From Streptomyces pristinaespiralis (GTDB lineage Bacteria > Actinomycetota > Actinomycetes > Streptomycetales > Streptomycetaceae), in the NCBI RefSeq assembly GCF_001278075.1, contig NZ_CP011340.1:5639501-5703500 (forward strand): 64,000 nt of DNA, read 5' to 3'. The position numbers and the translations under genes are program-made. The notes under the pieces are model-generated. The model ran no database searches. It was not told where the DNA came from and saw nothing but the letters and a program-made list of their open reading frames with translations. Position 1 is the first letter of the stretch. Every line of letters begins with the position of its first letter. Positions 1 to 9,237 of this stretch are shown one piece after another.

Positions 1-2742
1 TCCACCGTCGGTGTCCTGCTGGTCGGTGGCGGCTGCTTCGCCGTCCGCGGCCACGGTCGCGGCGGCGGCGCCGGGTCCGGTCGTGGGCAGGCCCCGCACC
101 GTCCCGGCGATCTTCACGCGCAGCGACTCGCCCGACAGCATCACATCGATGACGTCGCCGCGCCCGGCCCCGGACGCCCGCAGGAACTCGTCCGTCGCGA
201 CGGCCGCGATCTGCCGGGGCCCGGCCGGCCGCACGGCGGTGACGAGGACGCTGAACTCGGAGCGGACGGGCCGGCCCCACGAGTCGACCGCTCCCGGGTC
301 CGGTCCGATGCCGTAGCCGAGGGTCAGCGGGTGGGAACCGGAGGCGGCGGGGCGCAGCGGCCGGGGGGTCCCGGGCTCGCCTGCCTGGATCTCGGTGTAA
401 CCGCCCTCCCAGCGCGGTCCCTGACTCACCGTGACATCGCGGGAGGTCCCGTCGGCGTCTGTGGTGCGCAGCCGCTCGATGCTCAGGCGGTGCGTCGTCC
501 TCGGGCCGTCCGGGATCGCGCCGTCGAGCCGCAGCCCGGTCAGGGCCAGCGGGCCGGCGGGGGCGGTGTGTGCTCCGGAGGACGACTCGTCGAGGTCGAC
601 GGTCACCTGACGGACGCGGCCGTCGGCGGCCACCCTGCCGACGGGCATGCGGTAGGAGAGGCCGTAGCGGTCCTCGACGATGACGGTGACCTGCGGCGAC
701 AGCCGCGAGGGCGGCGCACCGGCGAGGGCCTCCTCTTCCGCGATCCGCAGGTCGAGGGTGAGCCGGCGGGCGTCGTCGGGCAGCAGCACACCGGGACGGG
801 CCCGCTCGGCGGCGGTGGCCGTGCCGAGCAGTGAGCCGGGCGGCTCGTCCGCGAGATCGTCCCGCAGCAGCAGGTGTTCGTCGGCGCGGGCGGTGTCGAT
901 TGCGAGCACGGTCGCGGTCCGGTTGCCGGAGAGCCCCAGGGGAGCGCGGTGGGCGGGAGCGGCCTCGCGCACGCCGGGCAGGGACGCGTACAGGCCGACG
1001 TCTCCCGGCCGGCCCGCCCCGCTGTCCGTGACCCGCACCGACGCGCCGGCCCTGAAGTCGGCCTGGTCGCTCTGCGACCGGTCCCACGACGCGCTCTGAC
1101 CGATCGCCAGCATGCCCATCGCCACGGCGAGCACCAGCAGCAGCACCGGTCCGGCGCCGCGCAGCGGCCGGCGGCTGAACTGCCAGCCCGCGAGGGCCGC
1201 GGGCAGACCGCGGCCGCCGGCGGCGCGGCGTTCGGCGAGCCGGGCCGCGGGCGGCAGCAGACGCAGCGTCAGGACGGTGCCGGCCAGCAGGGCAAGGGCG
1301 GGCGCGGCGACCAGGAGGGGGTCGATGCCCAGGTCGCCCTCACGGTCACCGCTGATCGCCCCGCCGCCGGAGGAACCGGTCTGCCGGTCCAGCTGCCAGT
1401 AGGCGACCGCCGCGACGGCCAGCAGTCCCACGTCCGCACCGGCCCTGACCGGAGCCGGCAGCGTGCCGCCGCGGCCCCGTCGCAGCCGCAGCGCGCCGGA
1501 GGTCGCGGCCAGCGCGGGTGCCACGACGGCTGCCGCGCAGCACACCGCGACCCCGGCGGCCACCAGCCACACCTGCACCGTCGGCGCCTCGCCGAGCCGC
1601 AGTCCGCTCCTGGCGAGTGTGGAGTGCTCGGCCAGCAGACGGGTCAACGGCCCCGACAGCAGAGGCGCGCAGAGCGCCGCCGGGAGGGCGAGCAGCAGGG
1701 CCTCGACGGCGGCGAGCGAGATGATGCGCCGGCGTGACGCCCCGCGGGCGCGCAGCAGGTCGGTCTCGCCGGTCCGCTCCGAACTGAGCAGCCGGGCCAC
1801 CAGCAGCAGCGCGTACGCGGCGAGCAGCACCAGCTGCACGGCGACGATCATCAGGGTGGAGCGGGCGACCAGCAGGGCCCGTTCACTCTGGGCCAGCACG
1901 GTCGGCAGGGAGGTGTGCACCGTCGCACCGGACCTGAACGCCGGGTCCTGGGCCAGCGATCGGGGGCCGCTCGTCGCCGTGGCACGCAACGCGCCGATGC
2001 GGTCGGTCGTGACGCCGCGGAAGTCGGCGGTGGCCAGCCACGCCGCGTCTCCCGCGGCGACACGGTCGGAGGCGAGGACCGTGGGGTGTGCCATGAGCGG
2101 GCCGTACGTGGTGAAGACGAGCGACCGCACGCCGCGCCCACCGAGGCTGTCGAGCTGCCAGTACGGGTCGTTGCCGTCCGCGGGCCGGTAGAGACCGGTC
2201 AGCCGGACGGTGATCGGCTTCTCGGAGAGCCGGTCGGTGAGAGTGAGGCGTGCGCCGGGCTCCAGGCCCAGCTGCTTCGCGGCGGACTCCGGCAGCGCGA
2301 CCGGTACGACGCCTGCGTCGGCGGGGCCCGGGCGGGTCCCGGACACGATCGTGACCCGGGTCTCGTCGAGAGCGGCGAAGTGCGTGAGGTCGGGCTCGCC
2401 CTTCCGTGCCTCCGGGGCCTGGAGGGAGCGTGGGAGGGCGTACGTCCCCGAGCGTTCGAGCCTGTGCACCGTCACGGGCAGCCCGTCGAAGGACCGCTCG
2501 GCCCCTCGGACGACGGCTTCCTCCGCCGCGTCGCGGCGCTCCGGGGGGATCTTGGCGGAGACGGTCAGTGCCGCGGCGGCCGCGTCCCGTCCGCCCAGGG
2601 TCTGCCGCAGCGCGGCGTCCCCGACGGAACCGGAGAACGCGGCGAGCGAGGCGAGCACACAGGTGGTGAGCAGGACGGCCAGGAGTGCCGCGGCAAGCAG
2701 CAGCCGGTGCGCCCTGACACGCAGTAGTACGAACCCCGTCAC
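1..2742 (-). CDS. FtsX-like ABC transporter permease, 3' end cut by window edge
   Basis: The frame is open from a GTG at 2742 to the left edge, so 914 codons are visible and the C-terminus is missing. The start follows a GGGGGA ribosome site about five bases upstream. The protein begins VTGFVLLRVRAHRLLLAAAL, a membrane anchor at about residues 10-32. A large extracytoplasmic segment follows, then hydrophobic segments near residues 295-320, 360-385, 400-440 and 525-550, and then a second extracytoplasmic region. This is the layout of FtsX/MacB-type permeases that export or act on lipids or lipoproteins. The segment LLRARGASRRRIISLAAVEA matches the FtsX-domain coupling loop. A partner ATPase is expected but is not in view and may lie beyond the left edge. 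The substrate is unknown. Confidence 0.85.
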   Translation of the reverse strand, partial: MTGFVLLRVRAHRLLLAAALLAVLLTTCVLASLAAFSGSVGDAALRQTLGGRDAAAAALTVSAKIPPERRDAAEEAVVRGAERSFDGLPVTVHRLERSGTYALPRSLQAPEARKGEPDLTHFAALDETRVTIVSGTRPGPADAGVVPVALPESAAKQLGLEPGARLTLTDRLSEKPITVRLTGLYRPADGNDPYWQLDSLGGRGVRSLVFTTYGPLMAHPTVLASDRVAAGDAAWLATADFRGVTTDRIGALRATATSGPRSLAQDPAFRSGATVHTSLPTVLAQSERALLVARSTLMIVAVQLVLLAAYALLLVARLLSSERTGETDLLRARGASRRRIISLAAVEALLLALPAALCAPLLSGPLTRLLAEHSTLARSGLRLGEAPTVQVWLVAAGVAVCCAAAVVAPALAATSGALRLRRGRGGTLPAPVRAGADVGLLAVAAVAYWQLDRQTGSSGGGAISGDREGDLGIDPLLVAAPALALLAGTVLTLRLLPPAARLAERRAAGGRGLPAALAGWQFSRRPLRGAGPVLLLVLAVAMGMLAIGQSASWDRSQSDQADFRAGASVRVTDSGAGRPGDVGLYASLPGVREAAPAHRAPLGLSGNRTATVLAIDTARADEHLLLRDDLADEPPGSLLGTATAAERARPGVLLPDDARRLTLDLRIAEEEALAGAPPSRLSPQVTVIVEDRYGLSYRMPVGRVAADGRVRQVTVDLDESSSGAHTAPAGPLALTGLRLDGAIPDGPRTTHRLSIERLRTTDADGTSRDVTVSQGPRWEGGYTEIQAGEPGTPRPLRPAASGSHPLTLGYGIGPDPGAVDSWGRPVRSEFSVLVTAVRPAGPRQIAAVATDEFLRASGAGRGDVIDVMLSGESLRVKIAGTVRGLPTTGPGAAAATVAADGEAAATDQQDTDGG

Positions 2743-2972
2743 CCGTCCCCCACCCCGCAGCGGTTTCTGTCGGCGCCCCCGACGCCCACGTCCATGGATG
2801 CTTTCAGAGCACACGGGGCGGTGGAAACCGCTTGCGGTACGACCTTCACCTGATCGTGACCGTTATCCGGCGACGGAGTCCCGGATTCCGTTCGGGTGTC
2901 GCGGCGCCGGCGTGCCTCGGGGCCGGCCGGACGCGGGAGGACCGGGCGCGGTGGGGGCGCCGGGAGAGCGGA

Positions 2973-3386
2973 TCAGTCCGGGGTGTTCACCATCGAGGCG
3001 GCGGCGTACGTCAGGTAGTCCCACAACTGCCGCTCGTGCTCCTCGGAGAGGCCGAGCTCGTCCAGTGCCGTGCGCATGTGCTTGAGCCAGGCGTCGTGGG
3101 CCGCCCTGTCGACCGTGAACGGCACATGGCGCATCCGGAGCCGCGGGTGGCCGCGGTTGTCGCTGTAGGTGCGCGGTCCGCCCCAGTACTGGATCAGGAA
3201 GAGCGTCAGCCGCTCCTCGGCCGGTCCGAGGTCCTCCTCCGGGTACATCGGCCGCAGCAGCGGATCCTCGGCGACGCCCTCGTAGAAGCGGTGCACGAGG
3301 CGCCGGAAGGTGTCCTCGCCGCCGACCTGCTCGTAGAAGGTCTGCTCCTGAAGCGTTCCGCGCCGAATCTCATTCACGCCCCCCAT
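2973..3386 (-). CDS. glbO: Group II truncated haemoglobin (GlbO type)
   Basis: The 137-residue protein has the length and sequence of group II truncated globins, which bind O2 or NO on haem and act in oxygen or redox handling in the cytoplasm. Visible family features are the B10 tyrosine in HRFYEGV, the QYWGGP segment, the proximal histidine region HPRLRMRHVPF and the G8 tryptophan in HDAWLKHM. The gene stands alone, divergent from the methyltransferase at 3496. An internal GTG at 3377 (MNEIRRG) is an alternative start; neither start has a convincing ribosome site. Confidence 0.93.
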   Translation of the reverse strand: MGGVNEIRRGTLQEQTFYEQVGGEDTFRRLVHRFYEGVAEDPLLRPMYPEEDLGPAEERLTLFLIQYWGGPRTYSDNRGHPRLRMRHVPFTVDRAAHDAWLKHMRTALDELGLSEEHERQLWDYLTYAAASMVNTPD

Positions 3387-3495
3387 GCTCTCAGACCGAC
3401 CGGCCCAGGGCCGAGGCCCTTGAGACCCCTGAGACTCCGCCCGGCCACCGGCACGGACGCTCGCCTCATGCCCATCCGCACAGCACAGTGAACAT

Positions 3496-4482
3496 ATGGG
3501 TCAAAGCGGTGATCGATTCGCCGAGGCCGCCACGGCGGCGCGACGGACGATGGTGCGCGAGATCGTGGCCGGCGGCGGGCTGACCGATCCGGCCTGGCGG
3601 GCGGCGTTCGAAGAGGTGCCGCGGCATCTGTTCGTGCCGTACTACTTCACGCCCCGGGCCGGAGCCTGGGAACGTCTGTGGCGCGAGGACCCCGACCCCG
3701 TCCGGCGCGCCCGCTGGCTGGGTGGCGCATACACGGACGAGCCGCTGGCCACCCGCCTGCGCGACGGCGAGCTGCTGTCGTCGAGCAGCCAGCCCTCCCT
3801 CATGGCCCTGATGCTCGACGCGCTCGAGGTCACGGAAGGGAACCGGGTGCTCGAGATCGGGGCGGGCACCGGCTACAACGCCGCGCTGCTGGCGCACCGG
3901 CTCGGCGACGCCGCCGTGACGACGATGGACCTCGAGCCGGAGGTCACGGAGTCCGCCCGCGCACACCTGGCGGCTGCCGGGTACCGGCCTGCGGTGGTCA
4001 CCGGCGACGGCGCCCGCGGCTGCCCGGAGCGTGCGCCCTTCGACCGCGTCATCGCCACCTGCACCCTGGCGTCGGTGCCCTACGCCTGGCCCGCCCAGTG
4101 CTGCGACGGCGCACGGATCGTGGCGCCGCTGTCCACCGGCATCGTCGTCCTGCGGGTCCGCCACGACGCCGCCGGCCGCACGGCGGAGGGCCGCTTCCTG
4201 CGTACATCGGCGTACTTCGTGCCGCTGCGCGGGGCGGCCGTGCCCGAGGAACCGAGGACCGGCGCACTGTCCGGGAGCGCGGTCGAGAACGACCTGTTCC
4301 GCTTCATGCTGAGCCTGACCGCGGGAAGCCTCGACCCGGAAGAGGCGCTCGCCCTGTGGTACGGCGAGCACCGCCCGGAGCGCAGCCGTTTCGGGGTCAC
4401 GGTCGGCGCCGGCCGGCAGTGGGCGTGGCTGGACGATCCCGAGGGGCCCTACGTCTGGCCCCTCGGGCCGTCCGGCGACTGA
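3496..4482 (+). CDS. Protein-L-isoaspartate O-methyltransferase-like SAM enzyme
   Basis: The 328-residue cytoplasmic protein has a PCMT-like layout. An N-terminal segment with VPRHLFVPYYF precedes a Rossmann SAM-binding core with motif I VLEIGAGTGYNAALLA at about residues 118-133 and the acidic motif II TTMDLEPEV. The N-terminal part matches the substrate-side region of isoaspartyl methyltransferases. It carries a C-terminal extension of about 100 residues beyond the classical ~210-residue repair enzyme. This is typical of actinobacterial paralogues, some of which modify peptides instead of repairing isoaspartate, so the substrate cannot be fixed from sequence. The gene is monocistronic, and no good ribosome site is visible before the ATG. 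Confidence 0.8.
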   Translation: MGQSGDRFAEAATAARRTMVREIVAGGGLTDPAWRAAFEEVPRHLFVPYYFTPRAGAWERLWREDPDPVRRARWLGGAYTDEPLATRLRDGELLSSSSQPSLMALMLDALEVTEGNRVLEIGAGTGYNAALLAHRLGDAAVTTMDLEPEVTESARAHLAAAGYRPAVVTGDGARGCPERAPFDRVIATCTLASVPYAWPAQCCDGARIVAPLSTGIVVLRVRHDAAGRTAEGRFLRTSAYFVPLRGAAVPEEPRTGALSGSAVENDLFRFMLSLTAGSLDPEEALALWYGEHRPERSRFGVTVGAGRQWAWLDDPEGPYVWPLGPSGD

Positions 4483-4631
4483 CCGGGCCGCGACCGATCT
4501 CTGTGCCGCGGCCGAGCACTCGCGCCGCGGGCGATTCCCGTCCGCGGTTGAACGTGCGCGCCCGCCGCCACGTACCTACCGCTGTCGGCAGGATCGCCGT
4601 CCGGCGCGGTGAGGTTCCCCGGCGGGGTCGC

Positions 4632-5984
4632 TCAGCCGCGGCGGACGGTGATCGTCGTCCAGGCGCCGACGTGCACCCGGTCGCCGTCGTTCAACGGGAT
4701 CGGGACGTACGGCTGGATCGGGTCCTCCGCGCCGTTGAGCGTGGTGCCGTTGGTCGAGTTCTGGTCGACGACCGCCCACGACCCGTCCGGCTGCTGCACC
4801 AGCACCGCGTGCTGGTGCGAGACACCCGGGTCCTCCGGAGGCACCGAGAGGTCGATGTCCGGCGACTCACCCGTCGACTGCCTGCGGCGGCCGATGGTGA
4901 CCTGGCCCCCGGTGAGCGGCAGGTGCTGCTCGGGGGAGTAGGCGGGCAGATTGAGACCCGTGGCCTCCGGGCCGCTGCGCTGCATCATCGCCATGAAGTA
5001 CTCGCGGTCCGGGCCGACCACGGCCGTCCAGCCCACAGGGGCGGCGTGCTGCTGCGGAGGCTGCTGCTGACCCGGGTGCATGCCCTGCATGCCGGGTCCC
5101 TGCTGGTGCTGCGGCGGCATCGACTGCTGCGGGAACGGCGGCGGAGCCTGATGTCCCTGCTGACCCTGATGTCCCTGCGGCCCTTGCGGGCCCTGGGGCC
5201 CCGGCGGAGGCGGGGGCGACTGGGTCCGGCCGGGCGGCGGCAGCATCCAGTCGTCGCCACCACCGGGCTGCTGGTGCTGCGGAGGCGCGGGCGGACCGGG
5301 CTGCTGGTGCTGCGGCGGTGCGGGCGGGCCCGACTGCTGCTGCTGGAAGGCGGGAGGTGCGGGCGGACCGGGCTGCTGCTGGAAGGCAGGCGGCACGGGC
5401 GGCCCGGACTGCTGCTGGAAGGGCGACGGCGGGGGCGGCGGACCACCCTGCGGCTGGAAGGCCCCCGGCTGCTGCTGCTGGTGCTGCGGCGGTTGCTGCT
5501 GGTGGTGGCCGGGGGACTCCTGGCCCAGCGGCTCGGCCGGCCGGTTCATCTGCGAGGGCCGCGAGCCCTGGTACTCGAACGGATCACGCTGCTGCTGCGG
5601 GGGCGGCGGCGGGGGGCCGTGCTGAGCCGGCGGCCCGGGCGGGCCCGGCTGCGACTGGAAACCGGGCGGGAGGTTCAGCCCGCCTTGTTGCTGCTGCGGC
5701 GGGGGTGCCACGGGCGTGTACGACGTCGCCGTGTGCGTGAGGAAGTTGTAGCGGCACTCCTCACAGAACGGCGCCATGGCCTCGCGCGGGGTGCGGCACT
5801 GCGGGCAGAGCTCGGCCTGGGCCGTGGCGTTCGGATCGGCCGGGCCGGGATAGCCGTAGCCGGGCGGCGGCGGTGGAGGCGGCGGTACGGCACCCGCGGG
5901 AGCACCGGGAGGAGCCATGCGGTGGCCGCAGACCTCGCACCAGTCGTCGGAACCCGACTGGTGTCCGTTCGGGCAGGTCGGCAT
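4632..5984 (-). CDS. FHA-domain protein with two N-terminal zinc ribbons and a Gln/Pro-rich linker
   Basis: This is the last gene of the GlnX-to-FHA operon. The start at 5984 (MPTCPNGHQ) is preferred because AGGGGGA lies nine bases upstream; an in-frame ATG at 6008 has no ribosome site. From the N-terminus there is a ribbon CPNGHQSGSDDWCEVCGH, a Pro-rich stretch, and a second ribbon CPQC...FCEEC at about residues 60-80. About 270 residues of disordered Gln/Pro/Gly repeats follow, then a C-terminal FHA domain at about residues 360-450. The FHA signature is intact: GRR, SHQHAVL and NSTNGTTLNG. FHA domains bind phosphothreonine, so this is the likely reader or effector of the upstream kinase. 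It resembles GarA only in the FHA domain, and no ETTS phospho-motif was seen. Partners are unknown. Confidence 0.92.
   Translation of the reverse strand: MPTCPNGHQSGSDDWCEVCGHRMAPPGAPAGAVPPPPPPPPGYGYPGPADPNATAQAELCPQCRTPREAMAPFCEECRYNFLTHTATSYTPVAPPPQQQQGGLNLPPGFQSQPGPPGPPAQHGPPPPPPQQQRDPFEYQGSRPSQMNRPAEPLGQESPGHHQQQPPQHQQQQPGAFQPQGGPPPPPSPFQQQSGPPVPPAFQQQPGPPAPPAFQQQQSGPPAPPQHQQPGPPAPPQHQQPGGGDDWMLPPPGRTQSPPPPPGPQGPQGPQGHQGQQGHQAPPPFPQQSMPPQHQQGPGMQGMHPGQQQPPQQHAAPVGWTAVVGPDREYFMAMMQRSGPEATGLNLPAYSPEQHLPLTGGQVTIGRRRQSTGESPDIDLSVPPEDPGVSHQHAVLVQQPDGSWAVVDQNSTNGTTLNGAEDPIQPYVPIPLNDGDRVHVGAWTTITVRRG
5262..5466. repeat. Imperfect tandem repeat encoding the Gln/Pro linker of the FHA protein
   Basis: About five degenerate units of 33-39 bp occur in tandem. 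On the minus strand they encode variations of FQQQPGPPAPPA and HQQPGPPAPPQ. The units keep the reading frame and vary at third positions, so this looks like a selected disordered linker that expands by slippage. Confidence 0.75.
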
Positions 5985-6044
5985 GTCGGCGCGTCCCCCT
6001 CTCCTCATCCGGCCCGAGGGCCGTTCACTCGTGTTCGTACGTGC

Positions 6045-7403
6045 TTACTTCTTGACGCGGACCGTCTTGGTGGAGCGCGTTTCGAGTGTCATCTCGTCCG
6101 CGTCCGCGACCTTCGCCTTCAGTCGCACAGTACCTGTCGCCGCATCGACGACGTCCACCACCTTGGAAAGCAGCTTCGCGGTGTCCTCGTTCCCGGAATG
6201 CGCCGCGAGCTGCACCGCGCGGCCCAGTTTCGCGGTCGCACCGCCGAAATCCCCGGCCTTGCGGGCCTCGAGTCCCTGCTGGATGACCTGCGCCAGTTCC
6301 GCCTGGCCCGTGTAGTGCGCCACCTGTGGATTGATCGAGGTCGACGCCACCATGTCGTCCGTCCAGACCGCCCGTACGAGCCCGTGCGACAGCACGGTGG
6401 GAGCCCCGCCGTCGGCCGCCGGGACGACCAGGGAGACCCGCGTCGCCAGCATCTCCTGGCCGATCGCGGCCTCCGGCACCTGCACACAGACGTGGTAGTC
6501 ACGGGACTCGTCGCCCCATGATCCGGTCGGATAGTCGCCCGCGCGCGGACCGGCCTCCGTGCGCCGCCCGGTGAGGTCCTCCACGGTCGGCGCGACCTGC
6601 TTGACGAACTTGATCTCCACGCCGACCGGGGTCCAGAGCCGCAGCGCCACGTCCGCGACCTCCTTGCCCATGGCGTTCTCCATCATGCTGGTGAAGTCCG
6701 CGGCCAGGCCGCCGGGGTCGGCGACGATGTCGGCCGTGCCGAGCAGCGCCGACGCGATGCCGGTGACCTCCTTGACCTCCCAGTCCGTGCCGACGCCGCG
6801 GGCGTCACAGGTGAAGCGGCCCGCGCAGGCGTCCAGGGCGGCCCGGAGGTCCTCGGGCGACTCGTGCTCGTTGCGTCCGTCGGTGAGCAGGATGCCGTGG
6901 CGTATCGCCACGTCGGACGAGGACAGCAGCCGGTCGGCCAGCCGCAGCCAGGTGCCGATGGCCGTGCCGCCGCCGGCCGCGAGAATCCGCAGCGCGTCCT
7001 TGGCCTGTGCGCGGGTGGCCGGATCGGCGACGGCCAGCCGGCCGCCGCCCGGATAGACCTCGTGCGCCTTGTGCGTACCGGCGACCACCGCGAAGGCGAC
7101 GCCGTCGCGCAGCGTGTCGACGGCGGCGGCCGTCGCCTCCCGCGCGTTGCGCAGCTTCGTGGCCGGGTAGTCCATGGAGCCCGAGCAGTCGACCATGATC
7201 ACGACACCGGCGGCGGGCGCCTGGTCCGGCACGGCGGCAGCGGAGGCGGACGCTCCCCGGAGCGGGGCGCCCCCGGTGGTGCCGCCCCCGGTCGAGGTGA
7301 CCGTGACGATCGCGTTGACCTCGCGGCCGCCCTCGGGAAGGTATTCGTTCTGGTACACGTCCACCGAGAACTGCGGCACCTGGGACTTGGAGAAAACAGC
7401 CAT
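6045..7403 (-). CDS. von Willebrand factor A (VWA) domain protein
   Basis: The 452-residue protein has no signal peptide or membrane segment. It starts at an ATG with AAGGAG about eight bases upstream. After an N-terminal beta-rich segment (FSVDVYQNEYLPEGGREV), a VWA domain spans about residues 65-250. It has an intact metal-ion-dependent adhesion site: DCSGSM, a downstream GTAIG threonine segment and LLTDGRNEHE. The C-terminal half includes a helical region at about residues 360-410 (GLEARKAGDFGGATAKLGRA) that looks TPR-like. Cytoplasmic VWA proteins encoded with PP2C phosphatases and kinases (TerY-P triads) are thought to act as metal-dependent assembly factors. It sits between the phosphatase and FHA genes; its exact role is inferred. 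Confidence 0.92.
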   Translation of the reverse strand: MAVFSKSQVPQFSVDVYQNEYLPEGGREVNAIVTVTSTGGGTTGGAPLRGASASAAAVPDQAPAAGVVIMVDCSGSMDYPATKLRNAREATAAAVDTLRDGVAFAVVAGTHKAHEVYPGGGRLAVADPATRAQAKDALRILAAGGGTAIGTWLRLADRLLSSSDVAIRHGILLTDGRNEHESPEDLRAALDACAGRFTCDARGVGTDWEVKEVTGIASALLGTADIVADPGGLAADFTSMMENAMGKEVADVALRLWTPVGVEIKFVKQVAPTVEDLTGRRTEAGPRAGDYPTGSWGDESRDYHVCVQVPEAAIGQEMLATRVSLVVPAADGGAPTVLSHGLVRAVWTDDMVASTSINPQVAHYTGQAELAQVIQQGLEARKAGDFGGATAKLGRAVQLAAHSGNEDTAKLLSKVVDVVDAATGTVRLKAKVADADEMTLETRSTKTVRVKK

Positions 7404-7584
7404 CTGATCGGCTCCTTGTGGGCTCCGCGCGGCGCTCCGCCCGGCTGCGGCGGAGCGGCAGCACGGACGGCGGGTCGGTCGAAGGCGGCAGGGACAACGG
7501 ACGGTTGCGAGGTCGGGGCCGCCGCCGGACGGCGGAGGGCCGGTCGCGGCCGCCGGCGGGAGCGGCGGCCGCGAAGGGGTCGTA

Positions 7585-9234
7585 TCAGGCCATGTCCTGA
7601 GCCGATCCTGCCCCTGGACGCGGAACGGCGAACGGCAGGACCGCCACTGTTACGTTGTCGTGGCCGCCGCCGTCGAGAGCGTGACCGACGAGCATCCGGG
7701 CGCTGTGCAGCGGACGTTCCGCCGCGTCCACGGGGACGGCGCGGGCCATCTCCTCCGCGCCCTCCGCGTAGTTCCACAGGCCGTCCGTGCAGACCACGAC
7801 CACGCCGGAACGGTCCGGCTTGAACGCGGCGGTGTGCGGCTCGAGTTCGTAGGCGTCGGCGCCGAGCCAGCCCGTGATCGCGTGGGCGCGCTCGTCCGCG
7901 TAGGCCTCGGCCTCGTTCATCAGCCCGGCCGCCACCATCTGCGCCGCCCAGGAGTCGTCCTCGGTGAGCCGGGCAGGCGGTCCCGAACGGTCGTCGGGGA
8001 CCCAGTAGGCGCGGCTGTCACCGACCCAGCCGACGACCAGCAGACCGCCGGCGGCCACGGCCCCCACGATCGTGCAGGCGGGCGCGTTCTGGTGACGGTG
8101 CTCCTCACCGGGGGTGTGGTCGGGCTGCCCGGCGAGGGAGTTGACCGCCTCGGCGGCCGCCACGATCGCCTCGTGCATGGCCTGCTGCGGGTGCGTGCCC
8201 CGGGGCAGTGCCGCCAGCAGCCGCTCGTTGGCGGCGCAGGCCGCGGCGGCCGACGCCTCGTCGGGGCGGGTCGCGGAAGAGACACCGTCGCAGACGACCG
8301 CGACGACGGCCGGTGAGCCGTCGGGCAGGGCGGTGGCGGAGACGGCGAACGAGTCCTCGTTGCGGTGGTGCCGCAGACCCCGGTCGCTGACCGCGGCGAC
8401 CGGTCCGATCTCCTGCTCCATGTGGTCGCGTTCGCGTGGCTGGGCGTGGCCGCAGTTCTCGCAGTAGCCGTCGGTGTCGACCCGGCCGGCCCGGCACGCG
8501 ACGCAGAGCTTGGCACCGGACGGCGCGGCCGCCGCCGGCGGCGCGGGAGCTGCCGGGGGTGCGGGGGCCGCCGGAGGTGCGGCCGGCTCCCGGGGGTCGG
8601 GCGCGGCGCCCGGAGCGGGCGCGGCGAGCTCGAAGTCGCCGGACGGCGGGGTGTCGAACCGCACCGCGGACGCGGGGCGCCCGGCTTCGGCGACCGGGTC
8701 CGCGGCGCCCGCGCCGGGCGCGGCCGCCCCGTGGCCGTAGGCGTCCTGGCCGGCGGTCCCGCTGCCGGGACGCTCATGGCCGTGCCCCCCGGCGCCCGCG
8801 CCGGGTTCGGCGGGTTCGGTGGGGGCAGCGGGGGAGCCGGGCTCGCCGGCGGCCGTGCCGTGCGAGGGCTGCGACGGTACGGGGGCAACCGGCGCGGCCG
8901 CGCCCGGTGAGCCGGCACCGCCTGAGCCCGCACCCGGCACGACGGCCGCGGGGCCGCCGATCGTGCCCGCCGACGGCAGTTCGCCGCCGTCGGAGTCGGT
9001 GCCCGGCACGTCCGCGGCGCGCTGCGTCGGCGTCGGGGTGCCCATCGTGTCGGTGCCGGTGGCCGCCGGCCATTCGACGGGCGTGCCGATGGCCACGGTG
9101 GGGCGGTCCTGCGGCACGGCGGGCACGGCCGACAGGTCGTAGCCGCACGCCCCGCAGAACCGGTCACCCGGCTCCAGAGGTTCGTCGCAGCCGGGGCAGG
9201 TCGATCCGGCAGCCGGCCGGTGCTTCTGCGCCAT
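7585..9234 (-). CDS. PP2C-family Ser/Thr protein phosphatase with zinc ribbons
   Basis: The 549-residue cytoplasmic protein starts with a zinc ribbon CPGCDEPLEPGDRFCGACGY at residues 13-32. An Ala/Pro/Gly-rich linker of about 210 residues follows, then a second ribbon CVACRAGRVDTDGYCENCGH. The C-terminal PP2C catalytic domain covers about residues 275-545. Metal-binding motifs are visible: SDRGLRHHRNEDSF, VVAVVCDGVSSA, VGWVGDSRAYW, CTDGLWNYA and GGHDNVTVAVL. It would remove phosphates placed by the adjacent PknG-like kinase. The kinase gene ends four bases upstream of this ATG (stop TGA at 9238-9240), so the two are very likely cotranslated. A TTG at 9237 is an alternative start one codon earlier. 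About 180 bp of GC-rich sequence without a gene separates it from the VWA gene. Confidence 0.94.
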   Translation of the reverse strand: MAQKHRPAAGSTCPGCDEPLEPGDRFCGACGYDLSAVPAVPQDRPTVAIGTPVEWPAATGTDTMGTPTPTQRAADVPGTDSDGGELPSAGTIGGPAAVVPGAGSGGAGSPGAAAPVAPVPSQPSHGTAAGEPGSPAAPTEPAEPGAGAGGHGHERPGSGTAGQDAYGHGAAAPGAGAADPVAEAGRPASAVRFDTPPSGDFELAAPAPGAAPDPREPAAPPAAPAPPAAPAPPAAAAPSGAKLCVACRAGRVDTDGYCENCGHAQPRERDHMEQEIGPVAAVSDRGLRHHRNEDSFAVSATALPDGSPAVVAVVCDGVSSATRPDEASAAAACAANERLLAALPRGTHPQQAMHEAIVAAAEAVNSLAGQPDHTPGEEHRHQNAPACTIVGAVAAGGLLVVGWVGDSRAYWVPDDRSGPPARLTEDDSWAAQMVAAGLMNEAEAYADERAHAITGWLGADAYELEPHTAAFKPDRSGVVVVCTDGLWNYAEGAEEMARAVPVDAAERPLHSARMLVGHALDGGGHDNVTVAVLPFAVPRPGAGSAQDMA

Positions 9235-9237
9235 CAA

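Noticed and set aside
4486..4513. Hairpin GGCCGCG / CGCGGCC after the methyltransferase gene
   Set aside because: The 7-bp stem with a 14-nt loop is too weak to call a terminator in DNA of this GC content.
3678..6521. Long plus-strand open frame of 947 codons opposite the FHA and methyltransferase genes
   Set aside because: It is antisense or out of frame to genes with clear domains. The translation is Arg/Gly/Leu-rich low complexity, a by-product of high GC.
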